Source of the DNA: DASWJZ01 sp963761005
GTDB taxonomy: Bacteria; Pseudomonadota; Alphaproteobacteria; Rhizobiales; Afifellaceae
DNA: 64,000 nucleotides
Direction: 5' to 3'
Assembly: GCA_963761005.1 (NCBI GenBank)
Contig: CAVXFK010000008.1
Location: 434,001-498,000 of the forward strand
Below the pieces are notes generated by a model. The model was not told the DNA's origin and searched no databases. It saw only the letters and a list, made by a program, of their open reading frames with translations. Within the stretch, counting starts at the first letter, position 1. Each line of letters begins with the position of its first letter. Of this stretch, positions 55,668 through 63,888 are shown one piece after another. The position numbers and the translations under genes are program-made.

Positions 55668-56803
55668 ATGATGACCGACCGCATCCGCTCGTTCCTGAAC
55701 GAGCGACGACCCGACGGCCCCTGCCTCGTGGTCGACCTCGACGTCGTCCGCAAGAACTACGAAGCCTTCGCCCGCGTCATGCCGGACAGCCGCATCTTCT
55801 ACGCGGTGAAGGCCAATCCGGCGCCGGAGGTGCTCGCCCTCCTCGCCTCGCTCGGCTCGGCCTTCGACGCAGCTTCCGTCGCCGAGATCGAGATGGTGCT
55901 TGCAGACAGGCGCGGGCCCGGAGCGCATCTCCTACGGCAACACCATCAAGAAAGAACGCGACATCGCCCGAGCGTATCAGCTCGGCGTGACGCTCTTCGC
56001 CGTCGACTGCGTGGAGGAGGTGGAGAAGATCGCCCGCGCGGCGCCGGGCGCGAGGGTCTTCTGCCGAATCCTGACCGATGGCGTCGGGCGCCGAATGGCC
56101 GCTGAGCAGAAAATTCGGCTGCGTGATGAGCGAAGCGGTGGATGTCCTGGCGCGCGCGGCGGCGCTTGGGCTCGTGCCGCACGGCGTCTCGTTCCACGTC
56201 GGCTCGCAGCAGACAGACCTCAAGGCCTGGAATCGCGCGCTCCGCGACGCGGCGCAGGTGTTCCGTGCGGCATCGGAGCGCGGCATGCAGCTCCAGATGC
56301 TGAATCTCGGCGGCGGCTTCCCGACGCGCTACCTGAAGGACGTGCCGGCGGCCGACGATTATGGGCGTGCGATCTTCCGCGGGCTTCGTAGGCACTTCGG
56401 CAACCGCATTCCCGAGACGATCATCGAGCCCGGCCGCGGCATGGTCGGCGACGCCGGCGTCTTGAAGGCGGAGGTCGTGCTGATCTCGAAGAAGTCGCGC
56501 GACGACAAGGTGCGCTGGGTCTATCTCGACGTCGGCAAGTTCGGTGGCTTGGCCGAGACGATGGACGAGTCGATCCGCTATCCGATCAAGACGCCGCACG
56601 ATGCGGACGCGATGGGGCCGTGCGTCGTCGCCGGGCCGACCTGCGATTCGATGGACGTGCTCTACGAGAAGATCCCTTACGACTTGCCGCTGACGCTCAC
56701 GATCGGCGACGAGGTCTTTATCGAAGGGACAGGCGCCTACACGACAACCTACGCGTCGGTGGCGTTCAACGGCTTCGCGCCGCTACAATCGTACGTGATC
56801 TAG
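55668..56803 (+). CDS. Ornithine decarboxylase (fold type III), reading frame interrupted twice
   Basis: PLP enzyme of about 377 residues that makes putrescine from ornithine. It begins RIRSFLNERRPDGPCLVVDL, with the PLP lysine in IFYAVKANPAPEVL. Extra bases near 55904 and 56083 shift the frame; without them the text reads AGPERISYGNTIKKERDIA, then ILTDGSGAEWPLSRKFGC. The third part carries VSFHVGSQQTDLKAW, the phosphate-binding LNLGGGFPTRYLKD, EPGRGMVGDAG and the active-site cysteine in AGPTCDSMDVL. Each indel sits in an otherwise perfectly conserved protein, so sequencing error is likely. The 5' leader appears regulatory and a terminator follows. Confidence 0.88.
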
Positions 56804-56825
56804 GAGCCCTCAGGCTCCCTCCCCG

Positions 56826-56863
56826 GCCCGCTTACGCGACAACACGTGAGCGGGCTCTTTCTC
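56826..56863 (+). terminator. Terminator after ornithine decarboxylase
   Basis: GCCCGCT (56826-56832) pairs with AGCGGGC (56849-56855), with further ACG/CGT pairing inside, followed by TCTTTCTC. It lies 23 bases after the decarboxylase stop and 11 bases before the end of the convergent DUF2141 gene, so it may serve both. Confidence 0.65.
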
Positions 56864-56873
56864 AAAGACCTGA

Positions 56874-57350
56874 CTATCCGCCGAGCCGCTTCAGGCGGAT
56901 CGTGATGTCGTTCTCGCCCGGCTTAATCTCAAGCGCCGCGTCCTTGAAGGTAGGAACGAGCTCGTCGCCGGCGGCGCCCGAGAGCGCGTAGGGCTCGCGC
57001 GGCACGCCTAAGAGCTTGTCGAACAGGCCGTTGCCATTCACGTCGTGATAGCCGGCCACGGCGTAGATGCCGGGCGTGATATCCGTGAACACGACTTCCG
57101 CCGTTCCAACCGAGGCAGCAGTTTTCTCCTGGTAGGGGCAACCTTCAACCGACAGCGAAGTCGTGCAGAGCGCGACCCAGACTGCGCCGCTGTCCGACTG
57201 CACGTTCTCCACGGTGACCCGCACCGTCGCCATGTCGGCGTTCGTGGTGTCCGGCGTTGCCGGCGCTTCGCTTTGTGCTGATGCCGGATCGCAGGCCGAG
57301 GCCAGCGCCAGCATTCCGCCCACGACAAACGGCCTGATCGCAAACTTCAT
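56874..57350 (-). CDS. DUF2141 family exported protein
   Basis: Protein of 158 residues. An N-terminal signal sequence (MKFAIRPFVVGGMLALASAC) could be cleaved before a lipidated or simply exported mature chain; the cysteine context LASAC is compatible with a lipobox. The mature beta-sandwich has the DUF2141 core: VTVENVQSDSGAVWVALCTT, TPGIYAVAGYHDVNGNGLFD and LGVPREPYALSG. The DVNGNGLFD segment resembles a calcium-binding loop. Function is unknown. It is divergent from the LysE-type gene. Confidence 0.78.
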   Translation of the reverse strand: MKFAIRPFVVGGMLALASACDPASAQSEAPATPDTTNADMATVRVTVENVQSDSGAVWVALCTTSLSVEGCPYQEKTAASVGTAEVVFTDITPGIYAVAGYHDVNGNGLFDKLLGVPREPYALSGAAGDELVPTFKDAALEIKPGENDITIRLKRLGG

Positions 57351-57490
57351 GCATGGCTCCTGCCGCGCCGCCGAAATGCCCGCGGCCCCGCCCGACCGAG
57401 AGATACGTATGGCGGCAATTTTCGTTGCCCTTGCGACAAAAGGTTGAGCCGCATATAGGTCAGCGTTGTTGACTTAAATACGGTGCGCCT

Positions 57491-58083
57491 GTGCATCTTG
57501 AGCATCTGATCGCGTTCACGGTCTTCGCCGTCGTGACCACCGTCACGCCGGGGCCGAATAACGTCATGCTCACTGCGACCGGCGCGAATGTCGGCCTCAG
57601 GCGCGGGATGCCGCATCTTTTCGGCGTCGCTTTCGGCTTTGCCTTCATGCTCTTTCTCCTGACCGGCACCACCGGGACGGCGCTGATCGAGAATCCGAAG
57701 GCGCTTCTGGCGCTGCGAACGGCCGGAATCGCGGTGCTTCTGTGGCTTTCCTGGAAAATCGCGACGGCGAAGCGCAGCCGGGCGGCAGCACCCGAGCGCC
57801 CGATCGGGTTTTTCGGCGCCGTGCTTTTCCAGTGGGTCAATCCGAAGGCGTGGCTGATCTGCGCGGGCGCGGTGAGCTTCCTTCAGGCCGACGGTCCGAT
57901 GCCGATCGTGCAGGCGGCGCTCTTCGCGGCAATCGAGATCGTCGTCGGAACGCCGTGCATGCTGCTGTGGCTCGGGTTCGGCGCGGCGATGCAGTACTCT
58001 GCTCCGCAGCGATCGTGCGCTTCGCGCCTTCAACGTCGTGATGGGTGTCGCTGCTTGCCGCAACCGTGCCGCTGCTCTTCTAA
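57491..58083 (+). CDS. LysE/RhtB-family amino acid exporter, C-terminus frameshifted
   Basis: Membrane exporter of about 197 residues when rejoined. It begins LIAFTVFAVVTTVTPGPNNV, the family signature, with further helices including LRTAGIAVLLWLSWKIA and NPKAWLICAGAVSFL. At the C-terminus two extra bases (near 57998 and 58050) break the frame; removing them gives RSDRALRAFNVVMGV then LLAATVPLLF and a TAA at 58081, the normal ending. The start is a GTG at 57491 with no strong ribosome-binding site; a promoter-like TTGACTTAAATAC precedes it. Close to two decarboxylases of basic amino acids, it may export lysine, ornithine or a product, which is inference. Confidence 0.82.
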
Positions 58084-58109
58084 GCGCCAAGAACTGCTCG
58101 GCCGAAAGC

Positions 58110-58755
58110 CTACCGCGCGGCGAAGCTTTGCCCCACCTGCGGCAGTGTCGCCGAGAGCAGCTTCGGGTCCTGCAGCAGATAATACTCGGCGACCGGAGTC
58201 GGATCCGTGATCGTGACGCGGAACATCGCCGTCGCTCCGGGATCGACATGGCCGTCCGTGAACTCGACCCGGTCGGCCGGCTCGAACTCCCGCCTGTTCT
58301 TGGCGAAGGCGTCGGAGGCGACATCGGCCGCCTCCGCGTCGAACTGCTTGAAGGACAGTCCGTCGCCGTAGTCGCTCGGCTTTCCGAGTATCTCCTGAAG
58401 CTCAAGCTCGAAGCCTGCCCACACGCGCTTGGAGCGATTGACGACGCGCTTCACGAGGGTGAGCTCGGAGCGCTCGAAGGTTCCGCCGGTTTCGAGAGAG
58501 CGAGGGGTTACGGATCACGAGCGTGATGGGAGCGACGTCGATCAGCTCTTCCGTCACGACGATCGGGTCTTCCGCCGTGCCGGTGCCCGAGGCGGAAAGA
58601 AGACGAAAGCCGCCGAGCTCATCGGAGAAGCTGTAACCGCCCGCTGAAAATTCCGCGGCCCCCGCAGGCAGCGCGACCGCGGCGACAGCGAACGCCAACG
58701 CCGCAGCAATTGCCGACGCGAGAGACTGACGGGCGGCACGCGACGCCTCGGGCAT
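58110..58755 (-). CDS. Exported hypothetical protein, reading frame interrupted
   Basis: About 214 residues when rejoined, with a signal peptide (IAAALAFAVAAVALPAGAAE). The first part continues FSAGGYSFSDELGGFRLLSA and PIVVTEELIDVAPITLVIRN. An extra base near 58500 changes frame, after which ETGGTFERSELTLVKRVVNR and SKRVWAGFELELQEILG follow to the stop at 58110. The SDELGGFRLLSASGTGT wording recurs in hypothetical proteins of Rhizobiales as I remember them; I know no function. No membrane segment beyond the signal peptide. It converges on the LysE-type gene. Confidence 0.65.
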
Positions 58756-58832
58756 TCCTCACCTTTCGGTCGAGCGTGCCCGAGCGCCGCCTCAGGGACA
58801 AGCGGACCGCCCGCACAACAAACCGTGTGGCC

Positions 58833-59301
58833 TCAGGTGGCGCGCTCCTGTCGCGGATATGGCGTTCCGTCGCGATGCTGGTAGGCGCTGTCCTTCACCT
58901 GCATGTCGATATCGGAATAGTGACGACACCTCGCCCGGGCGCCGGCTGCCGACCTCGAGGATCAGGGCGTCGCGCGTCGAGCGGTTCTGAAAGTGATGGC
59001 CGTCCGGATCGCCGGCCTTGAAGCCGGCGCAGTCGCCTGCCTTAAGAGTTTCTTCACCGGCGTCCGAGACGAGCACGACCTCGCCCTCCACGACATAGAC
59101 GAACTCGTCCTCAAGCGTGTGCCAGTGGCGCTGGCTCGACCATGCGCCGGGCGGCAGCCGGCAAAGGTTGACGCCGAACTGGTCGAGCCCGGCAGCGTCG
59201 CCGAGTTTGATGCGGCTGCGCTTCCGACACGGCTCGTCGAAGGGTGGCGGATAGAGTGTGCCGCGAACAGCCGGTGCCTTCGTCTGGTCGATCTTCTTCA
59301 T
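58833..59301 (-). CDS. Cupin-domain protein, C-terminus frameshifted
   Basis: Single-domain cupin of about 155 residues. Metal-site motif 1 is QRHWHTLEDEFVYVVEGEVV and motif 2 is LKAGDCAGFKAGDPDGHHFQ. After ILEVGSRRPGEV one extra base near 58921-58928 changes frame; without it the ending HYSDIDMQVKDSAYQHRDG to the stop at 58833 matches cupins of this kind. Such proteins are often annotated as mannose-6-phosphate-isomerase-like or transcription-factor-like cupins. It lies 13 bases downstream of the second decarboxylase and is probably co-transcribed with it. Confidence 0.75.
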
Positions 59302-59314
59302 CCTCGTCTCCTAG

Positions 59315-60493
59315 CTAGTCCGCCATCGTCTCGATCGCGGCAAAGCCTTCGGCGCCCTCCTCCTCGAACGGCGTCGTCACCTCCACGAACGTGTCAGGAT
59401 AGAAGCCGTTGAAGTGCGTGCGCAGCCCGAGGCTGTAGGCGCCGATGTGGCCGATCTCGATCCAGTCGCCGGTGTCGACCGTCTCCGGCAGCCAGAACGG
59501 CCGCGAAAGGATGTCGACGGAATCGCAGGTGGCGCCGCAAACGCGAAACGCGACGAGCTTGTCGGGATTGCCGCTTCGCCTTCGCCGCGCCGGGTCGAGG
59601 ATGAGGCGCGCGGGGAGCGTAATCTTGCCGGTCCAAGAATCGGAGAGCGAGCCCCAGATGCCGTCATTGATGTAAAGCCGCCTCCCCTTCTTCAGGAGCA
59701 CGCGGACGATGACGGAGAGCGAGCGCGCAACGATAACGCGTCCGGGCTCGGCGATGAGCGGCATGTCGAAGAAGCCCCATTCCTCGATCGCCCCGCGGAT
59801 CTCCGTCATGAGATCGGAAAGGGCCGGGATCGCCCGGCTGCTGCGGCGCGGATCGTGTCCATAGCGTGCCGGGAAGCCGCCGCCGATATCGAGCCCCGCG
59901 AGCGTGATGCCGGCTCGGTTCCTGACCCAGTCGGCCGAGGCGAGCGCCTTCTCGTAAACGTCGGAGTCCTCGATCTGACTGCCGACATGAAAACAGAGCC
60001 CGGCGCGAAACCCGATCCGGTCGATGCGCTCGAGAAGCTCCACCGCGTGCGAGGGCGCCGCGCCGAATTTTCGCGACAGCTCGTATGCCGCGGGGCCCTT
60101 GGTGCGAAGCCTGACGAAGAGGGTGATGTCGCCCGGGTCGAGATCGAGCGCGCGCACGATGCGCAGAAGCTTGGCGATCTCGTCCTCATGGTCGAGCGCA
60201 AGCACGCGCACGCCGTAGTGCTCGAGGGCAAGCCTGATGTCGGACTGCGCCTTGATCGGATGCATGTAGAGAAGCTCCGCGTCGGGAGCGACAGCCCGCA
60301 CGGCCGCGAACTCGCCTGGGCTTGCGACGTCAAACGACTTGATGCCGGCATCAGCCAGCGTCTTCAGGACGAAGGGCTCGCCGTTTGTCTTCACCGCATA
60401 GGCGGTCTTGCCCGGAAAGGCGCTGACGAACGCGCGCGCGTCAGCCGCGAGCACCTGCGGGCGAAAGCAGTAAACGGGGGAGTCGGGTCGCAA
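59315..60493 (-). CDS. Fold type III PLP-dependent decarboxylase (ornithine/DAP decarboxylase-like)
   Basis: About 392 residues. The PLP lysine is in GKTAYAVKTNGEPFVL, the histidine and serine in LCFHVGSQIEDSDVYEKAL, the phosphate loop in LDIGGGFPARYGHD, EPGRVIVARS follows, and the active-site cysteine is in RVCGATCDSVDILS. This is a divergent paralog of the ornithine decarboxylase 2.5 kb away; substrate (ornithine, lysine, diaminopimelate or another) cannot be fixed. The first usable start codon is a TTG at 60493, but homologs probably extend further: the frame upstream is conserved-looking (PSGERAALTLRPDSPV). An AAGGAGG site stands seven bases before an in-frame ATC at 60532, so initiation there or a base error is possible. 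Confidence 0.82.
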   Translation of the reverse strand: MRPDSPVYCFRPQVLAADARAFVSAFPGKTAYAVKTNGEPFVLKTLADAGIKSFDVASPGEFAAVRAVAPDAELLYMHPIKAQSDIRLALEHYGVRVLALDHEDEIAKLLRIVRALDLDPGDITLFVRLRTKGPAAYELSRKFGAAPSHAVELLERIDRIGFRAGLCFHVGSQIEDSDVYEKALASADWVRNRAGITLAGLDIGGGFPARYGHDPRRSSRAIPALSDLMTEIRGAIEEWGFFDMPLIAEPGRVIVARSLSVIVRVLLKKGRRLYINDGIWGSLSDSWTGKITLPARLILDPARRRRSGNPDKLVAFRVCGATCDSVDILSRPFWLPETVDTGDWIEIGHIGAYSLGLRTHFNGFYPDTFVEVTTPFEEEGAEGFAAIETMAD

Positions 60494-61027
60494 GGTGAGC
60501 GCCGCCCGCTCTCCGGAGGGAAACGTGTCGATTGGTCGGCCTCCTTCTCGCTGGCCCGCCGCCGAGCTGGTTCACACGGGGCGCGCCACCGACTCGTCCG
60601 AACATTTGATGGATCGAAGAACTCTGACAAGGCCGAGATCGATCATTGCGCGTGGTGATGACAGAGTTGTTTGGCCACAGTTCGGACACGATTTTCGAGC
60701 CGGAGGCCATGGCGCCTGCATCACGATTTCGGCAAGGGCGACGCCGCTTTCCAGGCCTCCCAACCTGTGGAAAAAACGAGGAAATCGGAAATTCGCCGGC
60801 TGCGGAAATACGGCCTTCGCGAGAATCCCGCAGTGCACACCAGATTAGACGGCTGTGGAGTGATTTCCGCCCACTATTTCATGGTTAAGCAATTGATAAA
60901 TTTGGTTAAAACTGAAATCGAGTTTTGGCCTCCCTTGAGAGGCTTCGCAGTGCAACACACATTTCCTGTTCTGATTGCGCCGCTTCGGCGTTAATATGCG
61001 TCCAGTGAAGCAGAGGGAGGCCACCCG
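60494..61027 (+). other. Intergenic region, AT-rich on the right
   Basis: Between the second decarboxylase and the 27-residue peptide gene I see no protein gene that can be supported. The segment 60850-60950 is markedly AT-rich (for example AAGCAATTGATAAATTTGG) and probably carries the promoter of the small peptide gene. No repeats, tRNA or hairpins followed by T-runs are evident. Confidence 0.5.
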
Positions 61028-61111
61028 ATGACCTTCATTAAACCTCTGAACGTTGTCGCTGTCTGCGCCGCGTTCGTGTTCATCGGAGCAATCGTCTTCG
61101 GGGTCCTCTGA
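61028..61111 (+). CDS. 27-residue putative membrane peptide
   Basis: The frame from ATG 61028 to TGA 61111 encodes MTFIKPLNVVAVCAAFVF followed by IGAIVFGVL: a short polar start then a continuous hydrophobic helix of about 20 residues, i.e. a single-pass membrane peptide. A strong AGGGAGG site lies eight bases upstream and an AT-rich promoter region before that. It ends 11 bases before the metF stop on the other strand. I do not know a function. The strong translation signals are the main reason for calling a gene this short. Confidence 0.6.
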   Translation: MTFIKPLNVVAVCAAFVFIGAIVFGVL

Positions 61112-61121
61112 GCGCGCCGCA

Positions 61122-62021
61122 TCAGGCGGCGCAAGCGGCGACCCCCGCCTCCGAACCCACTCCAAGCACGCGGCAGATCGCTTCGGTGAGTTCGGCACGA
61201 TTCAACGTGTAGATGTGCAGCGCCTCGACGCCCTGCGTGACGAGGCCTGATATCTGCTCACTCGCGACGGCGGCGGCGACAAGCCCGTGCGTCTCGGAAT
61301 CGGCGCCGAGCCCCTCGAAGCGGCGCGCGAGCCGGGCAGGAATCGTTGTGCCGCATCGCGCTGCGAAGTCGCGCACTGCGGAGAAGCGGTGGATGGGCAT
61401 CACACCCGGGACAACCGGGATCATGATCCCGGCACGGCGAACGCGCTCGCGGTAGGCGTCGAAGAGATCGTTGTCGAAGAAGAACTGTGTGATGGCGCGG
61501 TCGGCGCCGGCGTCGACCTTGCGCTTCAAGACTTCGATCTCCGTGTCCCAATCCGGACTCTGCGGATGGCGCTCGGGATAGGCCGACACGGACACCTCGG
61601 CGGCGCCGGCGCGCTTAAGCGCCGCGACGAGTTCGGCCGTATCGCGATAGCCCGACGGATGCGGCGCATAGGGCTCCGAGAGCCCACCTGGCGGATCGCC
61701 GCGAAGCGCGACGAAGCGCTCGATTCCATTTGCGCGGAACCAAGCGATCGTCTGCTCGATCGAATCGCGGTGCGCGCCGGCGCAGGTGATGTGCGCTGCG
61801 GTCGCAAGACCGCACGCGTGCATGCGCTTCACGGTGCCGAACGAGCGCTCCTGCGACGTCCCGCCCGCGCCGTAGGTCACCGACACATAGCGCGGCTGGA
61901 ATCGCGCCAGCCGGTTCACCGTATCGTCGAGCGCTGAAGCCTGCGCTTCCGTCTTCGGCGGGAAGAACTCGAAGGAGATCTCCGGCGGCTGCGTCGCCGC
62001 CGGCTCAGCGCGGCCGCTCAC
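61122..62021 (-). CDS. metF: Methylenetetrahydrofolate reductase
   Basis: FAD-dependent TIM-barrel enzyme of about 299 residues that makes 5-methyltetrahydrofolate for methionine synthesis. It begins ISFEFFPPKTEAQASALDDT, with the catalytic glutamate in EFFPPK, then RYVSVTYGAGGTSQERSFGT, AAHITCAGAHRD and ERFVALRGDPPGG, and later DRAITQFFFDNDLFDAYRER. The GTG at 62021 overlaps the stop of the upstream ArsR-methyltransferase gene by four bases, so the two are coupled and presumably share regulation. Confidence 0.94.
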   Translation of the reverse strand: MSGRAEPAATQPPEISFEFFPPKTEAQASALDDTVNRLARFQPRYVSVTYGAGGTSQERSFGTVKRMHACGLATAAHITCAGAHRDSIEQTIAWFRANGIERFVALRGDPPGGLSEPYAPHPSGYRDTAELVAALKRAGAAEVSVSAYPERHPQSPDWDTEIEVLKRKVDAGADRAITQFFFDNDLFDAYRERVRRAGIMIPVVPGVMPIHRFSAVRDFAARCGTTIPARLARRFEGLGADSETHGLVAAAVASEQISGLVTQGVEALHIYTLNRAELTEAICRVLGVGSEAGVAACAA

Positions 62022-63010
62022 AGCCGTACCTCCGACGTGCCGCGTTCGGCCGCGGATGCGCGCCGATCGAGGGCGGTCGAGATGGTGACGGTAAGCCCGC
62101 CCGATCCCGCCTCCGGCGCGAGATCTTCCGCCGCCTCGACCTTGAGCCCGGCAACTGCGAGCCACTGCTTCATCTGCGCGCGGCTGAAACCGAGGCGGCG
62201 ATGCGCCTGCGTGTCGCGCAGATGCTCAAGCTGATGCGGCGCGAAGTCGACGACGATGAGCCGGCCGCCGGCGGAAAGCGCCGCCGCGGCCTCGGCGATC
62301 GCGTGCCCCGGCTCGTCGAGGAAGTGCAGCACCTGGTGGATGACGACGAGATCGAAGCTGTCGCGCACCACTGGAAGATTCATCACGTCGCCGAGCTTGA
62401 CGCGCGCATTCTGGATCGCGGCGCGCTCAAGATTGGCGCGCGCGACCGCAAGCATCGCAGGCGAGAGGTCGACGCCGAGCGCACGCTCGTAGCGCCCGGC
62501 GAAAAGCTCCAGCATGCGTCCGGTGCCGGTGCCAATATCGAGCATAGCGCGGAACGGCCCCTTCCCCGCGCGCTCAAGCATCGCCGCCTCGACCTGCCGC
62601 TCCGGCACATGCAGCGAACGGATCGCATCCCAGCGGCCGGCGTGTTCGGCGAAATAGCGCTCGGCGATTTCGCGGTTCTGCTTATGCAGCACCGCCAGGC
62701 GCTCGCCGTCGCGCTTCAGCCGCATGTCGCGCGGATCAAGCTCCTTGACGATCGCAAGCGCTACCGCCCGATCGGCGTCATCGTCGGAGAGCCGGTAATA
62801 GACCCACGACCCCTCGGGGCTGCGCGACACGAGCCCGGCCTCGGCAAGGATCTTCAGATGCCGCGAGATGCGCGGCTGCGACTGGCCGAGGATCTCGGTC
62901 AGCTCCTTCACCGTGCGCTCGCCGCGGCGAAGCAGGGCGAGAAGCCGGATGCGCGTCTCGTCGCCAGCGGCCTTCATCTGGTTAACAACGTGGTCGACGG
63001 AGAATGCCAT
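62018..63010 (-). CDS. ArsR-family regulator fused to a SAM-dependent methyltransferase (SahR-like)
   Basis: Protein of 330 residues. The N-terminal 90 residues are an ArsR winged helix (DETRIRLLALLRRGERTVKE, then GQSQPRISRHLKILAEAGLV). The rest is a class I methyltransferase with motif I MLDIGTGTGRMLELFAG and VVIHQVLHFLDEPGHA. Such fusions beside methionine-cycle genes in alphaproteobacteria fit regulators that sense S-adenosylhomocysteine or SAM (SahR type). It is translationally coupled to metF. An inverted repeat 17 bases upstream of its ATG is a likely autoregulatory site. The C-terminal domain may be a sensor rather than an enzyme. Confidence 0.85.
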   Translation of the reverse strand: MAFSVDHVVNQMKAAGDETRIRLLALLRRGERTVKELTEILGQSQPRISRHLKILAEAGLVSRSPEGSWVYYRLSDDDADRAVALAIVKELDPRDMRLKRDGERLAVLHKQNREIAERYFAEHAGRWDAIRSLHVPERQVEAAMLERAGKGPFRAMLDIGTGTGRMLELFAGRYERALGVDLSPAMLAVARANLERAAIQNARVKLGDVMNLPVVRDSFDLVVIHQVLHFLDEPGHAIAEAAAALSAGGRLIVVDFAPHQLEHLRDTQAHRRLGFSRAQMKQWLAVAGLKVEAAEDLAPEAGSGGLTVTISTALDRRASAAERGTSEVRL

Positions 63011-63026
63011 GCACCCAAGTCCGAGA

Positions 63027-63052
63027 ACGATATAGAGATATCTTTATATCGT
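63027..63052. promoter_or_regulatory. Palindromic operator upstream of the ArsR-methyltransferase-metF pair
   Basis: ACGATATA (63027-63034) and TATATCGT (63045-63052) form an inverted repeat with 10 bases between, and the centre itself contains GATATC, so the whole 26 bases are almost symmetric. The AT-rich ATATAAAGATATC-like wording is what ArsR-family sites look like. It is 17 bases upstream of the regulator's ATG. Confidence 0.65.
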
Positions 63053-63092
63053 TACGCGATCCCGTCAAGGACCCTTAGGTCGGCACCCGGGC

Positions 63093-63819
63093 CTACGCGG
63101 GCGAAGCGAGCGTCGCGGCCGGGTTGGCGGCATCAAGAACCGTCAACGCGTAGAGTCCGCCGCATTCGGCGCCGAGAATGCCCAGAAGATCGGCCGCCGC
63201 CTGCCTGACGTCGCCGACGCCGTTCGCCTGCGAGCGTCACGACGGCGCGCCGCGTTTCCGGGGAAATCGCGGAGCGGGCATCCTGCCGCCAGTTCCAGCG
63301 GCGGCAGAGGATTTTCTTCGAATCTGCGTAAACGACCTCGCCCGGCTTCGGCGGATCGGCGAGCGGCGCACCGCTTTCGTCGAGCGCGCCCATGTCGCGG
63401 AAATCATCGCCTTCGCGCGAAAAGCGAAAGGCGAGATCGCCCGCTACCCGGTCGAGGTCGTCCGCGCCGGCGGGAAGGACATGCGCGAGCGAGACGGCGT
63501 TATAGGCGTCGACGAAGGGATTGATGCGCGGCAGCGACGTGCCGGCGAGCGCATTCTTCATCAGCCGCTCGACGCTTGACCGGTAGCTTGTCTTCTTGAT
63601 GCCGAAGGCGCGATAGGCCCGCCGCCACGCGGCAATGCCAGGGATCGCGGCAAGCTCGGTCGCGGCGAAAGCCCGCGCGCTGCGCCCTCCTCCGCACCGG
63701 CGATGAAGGCCTCAAGCGACGCCGAACGCGCCGGCGGCAGCGCGAGCTCGTCCGCCACGACGACAGCGACAGAGAAATCCGGAAACGCGGCAGGCAACCT
63801 CGGAAATATCGAAGCGCAT
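63093..63819 (-). CDS. B3/B4 domain protein, reading frame interrupted at three places
   Basis: Protein of about 241 residues related to the B3/B4 (tRNA-editing-like) domain of phenylalanyl-tRNA synthetase beta, as a stand-alone protein (COG3382-like). Pieces in successive frames join smoothly: LPAAFPDFSVAVVVADELAL, then AAIPGIAAWRRAYRAFGIKK and TSLPRINPFVDAYNAVSLAH, then GDVRQAAADLLGILGAECGG. Breaks are near 63799 (one extra base), 63675 (one missing, in a GC tract) and 63230 (one extra). Three indels in 730 bases could mean a true pseudogene, but the density of indels in this end of the window suggests errors. Divergent from trmO. Confidence 0.7.
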
Positions 63820-63888
63820 CACGGAAGCTCGATTTGCCGCGGCCGCGCCATCCTGGCATGCGCGGCCGAGCGGCGCTAAGCTCTCGTC

